Shown here: in pieces, positions 1 through 5,358 of the stretch
Layout of the letters: every line of letters starts with the position of its first letter
Position numbering within the stretch: position 1 is the first letter of the stretch
NCBI GenBank assembly: GCA_031383745.1
Contig: JANMZX010000074.1
Location: 1-5,358, forward strand
From: CAISIP01 sp031383745
Lineage (GTDB): Bacteria > Pseudomonadota > Gammaproteobacteria > Burkholderiales > Burkholderiaceae_C
DNA: 5,358 bases
Direction of reading: 5' to 3'
The notes under the pieces: generated by a model
The model's input: the letters and a program-made list of their open reading frames with translations, nothing else
The model's database searches: none
Told to the model about the DNA's origin: nothing
Program-made: the position numbers and the translations under genes

Positions 1-14
1 AACAGGAGATGCGG

Positions 15-89
15 ATGGCGTGTGGATCAGTTGCAAGTGGCCCGTCGGCGGCATGGCGCCGTCAGGCGGTGGTCGATCCGCATGTCTGA
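15..89 (+). other. Short open frame overlapping the hslO start (leader or upstream-gene tail)
   Basis: A frame opening at ATG 15 runs 24 codons (MACGSVASGPSAAWRRQAVV..., 24 residues) and stops at TGA 87-89, overlapping the hslO ATG at 82 by 8 nt. AGGAG at 4-8 lies 6 nt upstream of the ATG, a better ribosome binding site than the one directly before hslO. The frame stays open to the left edge (…CAG GAG ATG CGG ATG…), so it may instead be the last codons of a gene beginning outside the window. I do not recognise the peptide. It could also be chance in GC-rich DNA. Confidence 0.2.
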
Positions 90-1071
90 GCTGCACAAGT
101 TCCTGTTCGATGGCCTGCCGGTACGCGGCATGGTGGTTCGCCTTACCGACACCTGGACCGAAATGCTGCGTCGTCGCGCCTCCAACACCGAGTCGGGCCC
201 GTACGCGGCACCGGTCCGGCAACTGCTCGGCGAACTGCTGGCAGCAGCGGCGCTGATGCAGGCCAATATCAAGTTCGACGGTGCGCTGGTGGTGCAGATA
301 TCGGGTGATGGGCCGGTGAAACTGGCGGTGGCCGAGGTCCAGTCCGACCTGGCCATGCGGGCCACCGCCACGGTGATCGGCGAGGTGTTGCCGGGTGCCT
401 CCCTGAGCGCGATGGTCAACATCGGCAACCTCGGGCGCTGCGCGATCACCCTCGACCCGAAGAACCGCTTCCCGGGGCAACAGCCCTACCAGGGTGTCGT
501 GCCGCTGTTCGGCGACCGCGGCGAAAAGCTCGAACGGCTCAGCGACGTGCTCCAGCACTACATGCTGCAGAGCGAACAGCTCGACACCACCCTGGTGCTG
601 GCCGCCAACGACAGCGTGGCCGCCGGGTTGCTGATCCAGCGCCTGCCGACCCAGGGCAGTGGCAATCTCGCCGGGGCCGCGGCAGCGGCGCACCACGAGG
701 ACGAGATCGGCGTGAACGAGCACTACAACCGGATCGCCCTGCTGGCGTCCAGCCTGAAGCGCGACGAATTGCTTGGTCTGGATGTCGACACGATCCTGCG
801 GCGCCTGTTCTGGGAGGAGGGGCTGACCCGCTTTGAGCCCTTGTCGGGCGACAGCGGGCCGCATTTCGCGTGCAGTTGCAGCCGGGAGAAGGTCAGCGCG
901 ATGATCGTGTCGCTGGGTGCCGACGAGGCCTCCAGCATCATCGAGGAACGCGGAGAGATCGAGGTGGCCTGCGAGTTCTGCGGTGTGCAGTACCGCTTCG
1001 ACCCGATCGATGCGGCACAGCTGTTCCGCCCGGCGAGCGCGCGCCCCGACGCCGGCTCACTGCCGCATTAG
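82..1071 (+). CDS. hslO: Hsp33, redox-regulated molecular chaperone
   Basis: Cytoplasmic holdase chaperone. In this family four reduced cysteines bind zinc; oxidative stress (hypochlorous acid, or peroxide with heat) forms disulfides, releases zinc and activates binding of unfolding proteins. The 329-residue product starts MSELHKFLFDGLPVRG, matching the Hsp33 N-terminus. The N-terminal domain contains KFDGALVVQISGDGP and YQGVVPL. The zinc motif is complete: C264-S-C266, 30 residues, then C297-E-F-C300, the same spacing as in E. coli Hsp33. The ATG at 82 is preferred because family similarity begins there, with a weak GGTGG at 68-72. The in-frame GTG at 22 would add 20 residues unlike the family. 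The protein is longer than E. coli Hsp33 (about 292 aa), partly through an Ala/His/acidic stretch near residues 197-208 before the linker and a short C-terminal tail. It converges on ftsB. Family assignment is secure; the exact start is less so. Confidence 0.95.
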   Translation: MSELHKFLFDGLPVRGMVVRLTDTWTEMLRRRASNTESGPYAAPVRQLLGELLAAAALMQANIKFDGALVVQISGDGPVKLAVAEVQSDLAMRATATVIGEVLPGASLSAMVNIGNLGRCAITLDPKNRFPGQQPYQGVVPLFGDRGEKLERLSDVLQHYMLQSEQLDTTLVLAANDSVAAGLLIQRLPTQGSGNLAGAAAAAHHEDEIGVNEHYNRIALLASSLKRDELLGLDVDTILRRLFWEEGLTRFEPLSGDSGPHFACSCSREKVSAMIVSLGADEASSIIEERGEIEVACEFCGVQYRFDPIDAAQLFRPASARPDAGSLPH

Positions 1072-1093
1072 CCATCGCCGGGCGAGTGCCGGC
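1051..1093. terminator. Possible GC-rich hairpin at the hslO/ftsB convergent junction
   Basis: Only 22 nt separate the two stop codons. GCCGG at 1077-1081 can pair with CCGGC at 1089-1093 across a 7-nt loop. Alternatively, GCCGGC at 1051-1056 plus inner bases can pair with 1081-1093 in an imperfect longer stem reaching into the end of hslO. Neither arm is followed by a T-run on either strand, so this is not a classical intrinsic terminator. It is offered only as a weak candidate for a two-way end of transcription. Confidence 0.2.
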
Positions 1094-1369
1094 CTACCGG
1101 GTGATCTGGACCAGGATCTCGTTGGGCTTGACCATGCCCAGTTCGAAGCGGGCTTTTTCCTCGACCATCTCCATGCCTTCCCGGAGGTCGCGCACCTCGG
1201 CGGCCAGCCGCTCGTTGGCCGCGCGCGCGCGCTGGTTGCGCTCCTTCTGCTCGGCGAGTTGCTGGATCATCGACGCGACGTTGGGGATGCTTCCCCGCCC
1301 GTACCAGAGTTGCGCGTGCAGGATCGCCAGCAGCGCAATCAGGGCCAGGGGAGTGAAGCGGTTGCGCAC
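1094..1369 (-). CDS. ftsB: Cell division protein FtsB
   Basis: A bitopic inner-membrane protein of the divisome. With FtsL and FtsQ it forms the FtsQLB complex, which helps activate the septal synthase FtsWI. The 91-residue product has the full family layout: a short basic N-terminus (MRNR), one membrane segment at about residues 6-22 (PLALIALLAILHAQLW), a periplasmic coiled coil at about 30-68 rich in Gln, Glu, Arg and Leu, and the conserved end motif EEKARFELGMVKPNE at 70-84. The start is GTG at 1367-1369. No in-frame ATG lies between it and the eno stop, and MRN suits the family. The 38-nt leader after eno is C-rich on the transcribed strand and shows no Shine-Dalgarno sequence, so low or coupled translation is possible (inference). 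It is the last gene of the minus-strand cluster; ispD, often next in gammaproteobacteria, is absent here. Confidence 0.93.
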   Translation of the reverse strand: MRNRFTPLALIALLAILHAQLWYGRGSIPNVASMIQQLAEQKERNQRARAANERLAAEVRDLREGMEMVEEKARFELGMVKPNEILVQITR

Positions 1370-1407
1370 GGCGTCGTGGGGTGGCGGGCTGGCTGCGGGC
1401 CGCTGCG

Positions 1408-2691
1408 TCAGCGCAGGTTGTAGAACGCCGCCTTGCCAGGATAGGTGGCCACATCGCCGAGGTCTTCCTCGATGCGCAGCAGCTGGTTGTACTTGGCCAT
1501 GCGGTCGGAGCGGCTGAGCGAGCCGGTCTTGATCTGGCCGGCATTGGTGCCCACCGCGATGTCGGCGATCGTCGAGTCCTCGGTTTCGCCCGAGCGGTGG
1601 CTGATCACCGCCGTGTAGCCTGCGCGTTTGGCCATCTCGATGGCGGCGAAGGTTTCGGTCAGCGTGCCGATCTGGTTGATCTTGATCAGGATCGAGTTGG
1701 CGACGCCCTTGCGGATACCCTCCTGCAGGATCTTGGTGTTGGTGACGAACAGGTCGTCGCCGACGATCTGCACCTTCTTGCCCAGCCGGTCGGTCAGGAC
1801 CTTCCAGCCGTCCCAGTCGCCTTCGGCCATGCCGTCCTCGATGCTGATGATGGGGTACTTGTCGACCCAGGTCGCCAGCATGTCGGTCCAGGCCTCGGAG
1901 GTCAGGCTCAGGCCCTCGCCACCGAGCACGTACTTGCCATCGGCGTAGAACTCGGAGGCGGCGCAGTCCAGGCCGAGCGCGATCTGTTCGCCGGCCACGA
2001 AGCCGGCCTTGTCGATCGCCTCCAGGATCATCTGGATGGCGGCCTCGTGGTTGGCCACGTTGGGGGCAAAACCGCCCTCGTCACCCACCGCCACGCTGAT
2101 GCCCTTGTCGTGCAGGATCTTCTTGAGGGCATGGAACACTTCGGCGCCGTAACGCAGTGCCTCGCGGAAGTTGGGCGCCCCGACCGGGATGATCATGAAC
2201 TCCTGCAGGTCGAGGTTGTTGTTGGCATGCGCGCCGCCGTTGATCACGTTCATCATCGGCACCGGCATCTGCATGCCGCCCATGCCGCCGAAATAGCGGT
2301 ACAGCGGCAGGCCGGACTCCTCGGCGGCAGCGCGAGCCACAGCCATCGACACCGCCAGCATGGCGTTGGCGCCCAGGCGTGACTTGTTCTCGGTGCCATC
2401 GAGGTCGATCAGGGTCTTGTCGAGGAAGGCCTGTTCGGAGGCGTCCAGTCCCATCACGGCCTCGGAGATTTCGGTATTGATGAACTCCACCGCCTTGAGC
2501 ACGCCCTTGCCCAGGTAACGCGACTTGTCGCCGTCGCGCAGCTCGATGGCCTCGCGCGAACCGGTGGACGCGCCCGAGGGCACCGCGGCGCGGCCCATGG
2601 TGCCGCTTTCCAGCAGCACATCGCATTCCACAGTGGGGTTGCCGCGCGAATCCAGGATTTCGCGGCCGACGATATCAACAATTGCACTCAT
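1408..2691 (-). CDS. eno: Enolase (phosphopyruvate hydratase)
   Basis: Converts 2-phosphoglycerate to phosphoenolpyruvate in glycolysis, and the reverse in gluconeogenesis; cytoplasmic, Mg-dependent. In many proteobacteria it is also a partner of RNase E in the degradosome, which this sequence alone cannot show. The 427-residue length is normal for a bacterial enolase. The N-terminal domain carries EILDSRGNPTVE and the SGASTGSREA loop (about 39-48). Visible active-site residues by family alignment are H155 and E164, E205 (VGDEGGF, proton transfer), Mg ligands D242, E285 and D312, K337 in the signature ILIKINQIGTLTET (catalytic base), the SHRSGETED loop at 364-372, and K388. Nothing essential is missing. 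The ATG at 2689-2691 gives the standard MSAIVDIVGREILDSRG start, though only a weak GAAAG precedes it. It lies 29 nt after the DUF1330 stop and 38 nt before ftsB, and is probably cotranscribed with both. Confidence 0.99.
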   Translation of the reverse strand: MSAIVDIVGREILDSRGNPTVECDVLLESGTMGRAAVPSGASTGSREAIELRDGDKSRYLGKGVLKAVEFINTEISEAVMGLDASEQAFLDKTLIDLDGTENKSRLGANAMLAVSMAVARAAAEESGLPLYRYFGGMGGMQMPVPMMNVINGGAHANNNLDLQEFMIIPVGAPNFREALRYGAEVFHALKKILHDKGISVAVGDEGGFAPNVANHEAAIQMILEAIDKAGFVAGEQIALGLDCAASEFYADGKYVLGGEGLSLTSEAWTDMLATWVDKYPIISIEDGMAEGDWDGWKVLTDRLGKKVQIVGDDLFVTNTKILQEGIRKGVANSILIKINQIGTLTETFAAIEMAKRAGYTAVISHRSGETEDSTIADIAVGTNAGQIKTGSLSRSDRMAKYNQLLRIEEDLGDVATYPGKAAFYNLR

Positions 2692-2720
2692 GGGGGTCTT
2701 TCAGATAGGAAATCAACATG

Positions 2721-3011
2721 TCAAACACCTTCCACCAACACCATGCGCATGACGGCGGCACCCTGGCGCGCAGAGCGCGCGCGGGCGTATTCGGGGGAGT
2801 CGTTGAAGCGGTGGGCGGCTTCGACGGTGGGGAATTTCAGGACCACGAGTCGGTCGGGCGACCAGTCGCCCTCGAGCACCTGCACTTGGCCGCCGCGCAC
2901 GCAGACCTCGGCGCCATGCACCTGGATGGCGGCGCTCGACCAGGTCTTGTAGTCCTCGTATTGCTGCGGGTTGGTGACCGTCACGTTGGCGATGATATAG
3001 GCGCTGGGCAT
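2721..3011 (-). CDS. DUF1330 family protein, function unknown
   Basis: A 96-residue cytoplasmic protein of the DUF1330 family, predicted from family knowledge to adopt a dimeric alpha/beta-barrel (ferredoxin-like) fold. No signal peptide or membrane segment is visible. Family hallmarks seen are an N-terminal strand AYIIANVTVTNPQQYEDY (about 4-21), VRGGQVQVLEGDW (38-50), the strand RLVVLKFPTVEAA (54-66), the NDSPEY motif (70-75) and a final strand MRMVLVEGV. No function or substrate is established for the family, and this sequence does not supply one. The ATG at 3009-3011 matches the usual MP-AYVIA-type start. The region before it is pyrimidine-rich (CCTCCCC) with no Shine-Dalgarno sequence, so translation may depend on coupling to kdsA, which ends 22 nt earlier (inference). 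Its place between kdsA and eno suggests stable co-inheritance but does not prove a role in PEP or KDO metabolism. Confidence 0.9.
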   Translation of the reverse strand: MPSAYIIANVTVTNPQQYEDYKTWSSAAIQVHGAEVCVRGGQVQVLEGDWSPDRLVVLKFPTVEAAHRFNDSPEYARARSARQGAAVMRMVLVEGV

Positions 3012-3033
3012 GGGGAGGTACCGGATCGATGGG

Positions 3034-3897
3034 TCAAAAGGAGCCGTGGAAGGCCTGCTCGAGAAAGCCGTGGCGCTTGGTTACGCGGTCGAGCTCCAGC
3101 AGGGATTCCAGCAGGGCCTGCATGTGGTGCAGCGGCACCGCGTTGGGGCCGTCGCTCAGCGCATGCGCCGGATCGGGATGGGTTTCCATGAAGATGCCCG
3201 AGACACCGGCTGCGATCGCCGCGCGCGCCAGCACCGGCACCATCTCGCGCTGGCCGCCACTGCTGCCGCCCAGGGCGCCCGGCAGCTGCACCGAATGGGT
3301 CGCGTCGAACACCACCGGCGCGCCGGTGTCGCGCATGATCGCCAATGCACGCATGTCGCTCACCAGGTTGTTGTAGCCAAAACTCGCGCCGCGCTCGCAG
3401 GCCATGAAGTTGTCCGGCTCCAGGCCGAGCTCGATGGCCGCCGAACGGGCCTTGTCGATCACGTTCTTCATGTCGCCGGGTGCCAGGAACTGGCCCTTCT
3501 TGATATTCACCGGTTTGCCGGACTGCGCGACCGCACGGATGAAGTCGGTCTGGCGGCACAGGAAGGCCGGCGTCTGCAGCACATCGACGACGGCCGCCAC
3601 ACGCGGGATCTGGTCTTCGGAGTGGATGTCGGTCAGCACCGGCAGGCCCAGCTGGTGCTTGACCTTGGCCAGGATCTCCAGGCCCTTGTCCAGGCCGGGG
3701 CCCCGGAAACTGGTGCCACTGGAGCGGTTGGCCTTGTCGAAGCTGCTCTTGAAGATGAACGGGATGCCCAGCTGCGTGGTGATTTCCTGCAGGCTGCCGG
3801 CGGTGTCCATCTGCAGCTGCTCGGACTCGATCACGCACGGCCCGGCGATCAGGAAGAAGGGATAACCCAGGCCCGCGTTGAAGCCGCACAGTTTCAC
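3034..3897 (-). CDS. kdsA: 3-deoxy-D-manno-octulosonate 8-phosphate synthase (metal-dependent type)
   Basis: Condenses phosphoenolpyruvate with D-arabinose 5-phosphate to KDO-8-phosphate, the committed step to the KDO of the lipopolysaccharide inner core; cytoplasmic TIM-barrel enzyme. The 287-residue product starts MKLCGFNAGLGYPFFLIAGP. Conserved blocks are FKSSFDKANRSS (50-60), SFRGPGLDKG (63-72), the LTDIHSE loop (88-94), PAFLCRQTD (110-118), NIKKGQFLAPGD (131-142), FGYNNLVSDMR (173-183), DATHSVQLPG (198-207) and FMETHPDP (236-243). The IAGPC motif with C21, together with H201, E238 and D249, supplies the four ligands of the metal-dependent class, whereas E. coli KdsA has Asn in place of that Cys. 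The start is GTG at 3895-3897, 7 nt after GGGAGG. No ATG fits in the 22-nt gap after pyrG, and longer versions would run into the pyrG reading region without family similarity. Confidence 0.98.
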   Translation of the reverse strand: MKLCGFNAGLGYPFFLIAGPCVIESEQLQMDTAGSLQEITTQLGIPFIFKSSFDKANRSSGTSFRGPGLDKGLEILAKVKHQLGLPVLTDIHSEDQIPRVAAVVDVLQTPAFLCRQTDFIRAVAQSGKPVNIKKGQFLAPGDMKNVIDKARSAAIELGLEPDNFMACERGASFGYNNLVSDMRALAIMRDTGAPVVFDATHSVQLPGALGGSSGGQREMVPVLARAAIAAGVSGIFMETHPDPAHALSDGPNAVPLHHMQALLESLLELDRVTKRHGFLEQAFHGSF

Positions 3898-3904
3898 GCG
3901 CGGG

Positions 3905-3910
3905 CCTCCC
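3905..3910 (-). promoter_or_regulatory. Ribosome binding site of kdsA
   Basis: GGGAGG on the minus strand lies 7 nt before the GTG start of kdsA and within the 22-nt pyrG-kdsA gap. It is the strongest Shine-Dalgarno sequence before any minus-strand gene here and decides the GTG start over the longer upstream open frame. Confidence 0.75.
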
Positions 3911-3919
3911 GCTGACCCA

Positions 3920-5358
3920 TCATGCGACGGCCTTGAGGTTGCGGCCCTGCGACTGGTGGTCCAGCGCGGCACGCACGAACGCGTTGAACAGCGGATGGCC
4001 GTTCCAGGGTGTTGACTTGAATTCCGGGTGGAACTGCACACCGACAAACCACGGGTGCACGTCATGCGGAAGTTCGACGATCTCGGTGAGTTGCTCGCGC
4101 TGGGTCAGTGCGGAGATCACCAGGCCCGCGCTGCGGAGCTGGTCGAGGTAATTGACGTTGGCCTCGTAGCGGTGGCGGTGGCGCTCGGTGACCACGTCGC
4201 CATAGATCGCATGGGCCAGCGTGCCGCCCACGACGTTGGAGCTTTGCGCGCCCAGGCGCATCGTGCCGCCGAGGTCGGAGTTCTCGTTGCGGCTCTTGAT
4301 GGTGCCGTCGGCGTCTTTCCATTCGGTGATCAGCGCGATCACCGGATGCGGCGTGCGGGGCTCGAATTCGGTGCTGTTGGCATCCGCCAGATGCGCCACG
4401 TTTCGGGCAAACTCGATCGTGGCGACCTGCATGCCCAGGCAGATGCCCAGGTAGGGCACCTTGTTCTCGCGCGCGAACCGCGCCGCCGCGATCTTGCCTT
4501 CGATGCCGCGCTTGCCGAAACCCCCGGGCACCAGGATCGCATCGAACTTGGCCAGCTGCGCGACGGTATCGGCCGTGATCGTCTCCGAGTCGACATAGTC
4601 GACCTTCACGCGGGCATGGTTCTTCATGCCGGCATGTTTGAGCGCCTCATTGAGCGACTTGTAGCTGTCGCTCAGGTCGACATACTTGCCGACCATCGCG
4701 ATGTTGACCTCGCTTTGCGGATGTTCGGTTTCATACACCAGGTCATCCCAGCGCTTGAGCTTGGCCGGCGGCGTATTCAGGCGCAGCTTGTCGCAGATCA
4801 GGCCGTCCAGGCCCTGCTCGTGCAGCATGCGCGGCACCTTGTAGATGGTGTCGACGTCCCACATCGAGATAACGCCCCATTCCGGCACATTGGAGAACAG
4901 CGAGATCTTGGAGCGTTCCTCCTGCGGTATCGGGCGGTCGGCGCGGCAGATCAGTGCGTCGGCCTGGATGCCGATCTCGCGCAGCTGCTTGGCAGTGTGT
5001 TGGGTGGGTTTGGTCTTGAGCTCGCCGGCCGCGGCAATCCAGGGGACATAACTCAGGTGCACGAAGGCGGACTGGTTGGGCCCGAGCTTGAGGCTCATCT
5101 GCCGCACCGCTTCCAGGAACGGCAGCGACTCGATGTCGCCGACGGTGCCGCCGATCTCGACGATCGCCACGTCGGCCGCGTCCGGTTCGCCGAGCCGGGC
5201 GCCGCGCTTGATGAATTCCTGGATCTCGTTGGTGATGTGCGGAATGACCTGCACGGTGCCGCCGAGGTAGTCGCCGCGACGCTCACGCTCGATGACATCG
5301 AGGTAGATGCGGCCGGAGGTAAAGCTGTTCTTGCGGCCGAGGCGCGTGTGGATGAAGC
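3920..5358 (-). CDS. pyrG: CTP synthase, glutamine-hydrolysing (partial, N-terminus outside window)
   Basis: Makes CTP from UTP using ATP and ammonia released from glutamine; the last step of pyrimidine nucleotide synthesis, cytoplasmic tetramer. The right edge cuts the gene, and 478 residues plus stop are visible. The first visible residues (FIHTRLGRKNSFTSGRIY) align with about residue 79 of E. coli PyrG, so roughly 78 residues, including the N-terminal ATP loop, are missing. Visible synthase motifs are ERRGDYLGGTVQVIPHITNE, EIGGTVGDIESLPFLEA and KTKPTQH. The class I glutamine amidotransferase domain begins near visible residue 215. It has the nucleophile Cys in GICLGMQ (codon 4439-4441) and the His and Glu of QFHPEF near the end, so the triad is complete. 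An apparent GTG start at 5254 is internal, because conserved sequence continues upstream of it. The stop TGA lies 22 nt before kdsA, which suggests an operon. The promoter is not in the window. Confidence 0.98.
   Translation of the reverse strand, partial: FIHTRLGRKNSFTSGRIYLDVIERERRGDYLGGTVQVIPHITNEIQEFIKRGARLGEPDAADVAIVEIGGTVGDIESLPFLEAVRQMSLKLGPNQSAFVHLSYVPWIAAAGELKTKPTQHTAKQLREIGIQADALICRADRPIPQEERSKISLFSNVPEWGVISMWDVDTIYKVPRMLHEQGLDGLICDKLRLNTPPAKLKRWDDLVYETEHPQSEVNIAMVGKYVDLSDSYKSLNEALKHAGMKNHARVKVDYVDSETITADTVAQLAKFDAILVPGGFGKRGIEGKIAAARFARENKVPYLGICLGMQVATIEFARNVAHLADANSTEFEPRTPHPVIALITEWKDADGTIKSRNENSDLGGTMRLGAQSSNVVGGTLAHAIYGDVVTERHRHRYEANVNYLDQLRSAGLVISALTQREQLTEIVELPHDVHPWFVGVQFHPEFKSTPWNGHPLFNAFVRAALDHQSQGRNLKAVA

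Noticed and set aside
22..81. GTG at 22 as the hslO start
   Set aside because: The 20 added residues are Arg-rich and unlike any Hsp33 N-terminus, while the ATG at 82 begins exactly where family similarity begins.
1370..1407. G-rich stretch (plus strand) between eno and ftsB as a G-quadruplex or rut site
   Set aside because: The G-runs are short and irregular, and the C-rich leader is too short (38 nt) to support a Rho-site claim by eye.
1381..2382. Forward-strand open frame of 333 codons opposite eno
   Set aside because: It lies antisense to a complete, highly conserved enolase; its His, Asp and Val-rich composition is what antisense reading of GC-rich codons gives, and it matches no family I recognise.
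2081..2626. Minus-strand open frame of 181 codons overlapping eno in another frame
   Set aside because: An Arg/Gly/His-rich out-of-frame shadow inside eno with no start signal and no family resemblance.
3010..3915. Forward-strand open frame of 301 codons covering kdsA almost exactly
   Set aside because: Antisense shadow of KdsA with no recognisable domain; its limits follow the sense gene because codon bias keeps the opposite frame open.
3898..4065. Upstream extension of kdsA to 4065
   Set aside because: It overlaps the pyrG 3' end out of frame and encodes a Ser/Arg/Thr-rich stretch unlike KdsA; the GTG at 3897 has a good ribosome binding site and gives normal length.
5252..5254. GTG at 5254 as the pyrG start
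   Set aside because: Conserved CTP synthase sequence (GRKNSFTSGRIY, ERRGDYLGGT) continues in frame to the window edge, so this codon is internal.

Overview
The window is GC-rich, densely coding DNA that looks like an ordinary chromosomal housekeeping segment of a Gram-negative gammaproteobacterium. The order pyrG-kdsA-(DUF1330)-eno-ftsB, the presence of a KDO/lipopolysaccharide gene and the protein sequences suggest Xanthomonadales (Xanthomonas/Lysobacter/Rhodanobacter-like). That placement is inferred from recalled gene order and has not been tested by a search.

Layout: one forward gene, hslO (redox-regulated chaperone Hsp33), occupies the left 1.07 kb. From about 1.09 kb to the right edge, five genes lie head-to-tail on the minus strand. 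In transcription order they are pyrG (CTP synthase, N-terminus cut off by the right edge), kdsA (KDO-8-phosphate synthase), a small DUF1330 gene, eno (enolase) and ftsB (divisome protein). Gaps between the minus-strand genes are only 22, 22, 29 and 38 nt, so they probably form one transcription unit whose main promoter lies upstream of pyrG, outside the window. hslO and ftsB converge tail to tail with 22 nt between their stop codons. No gap exceeds 100 bases and I see no RNA gene, insertion sequence, CRISPR array, phage gene or plasmid function.

Functional logic: enolase makes phosphoenolpyruvate and KdsA consumes it with arabinose-5-phosphate to make KDO-8-phosphate. CTP from PyrG is what KdsB (not in the window) needs to activate KDO. 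The cluster therefore joins glycolysis and nucleotide supply to outer-membrane synthesis, with the division protein FtsB at its end. The DUF1330 protein between the PEP consumer and the PEP producer has no known role.

I found no evidence of a new defence, mobile or otherwise undescribed system. The points most worth a second look are: KdsA is the metal-dependent type (all four metal ligands present); the DUF1330 gene is embedded between kdsA and eno; ftsB is followed by convergent hslO rather than the ispD usually found there; and a short open frame with a good ribosome binding site overlaps the hslO start.
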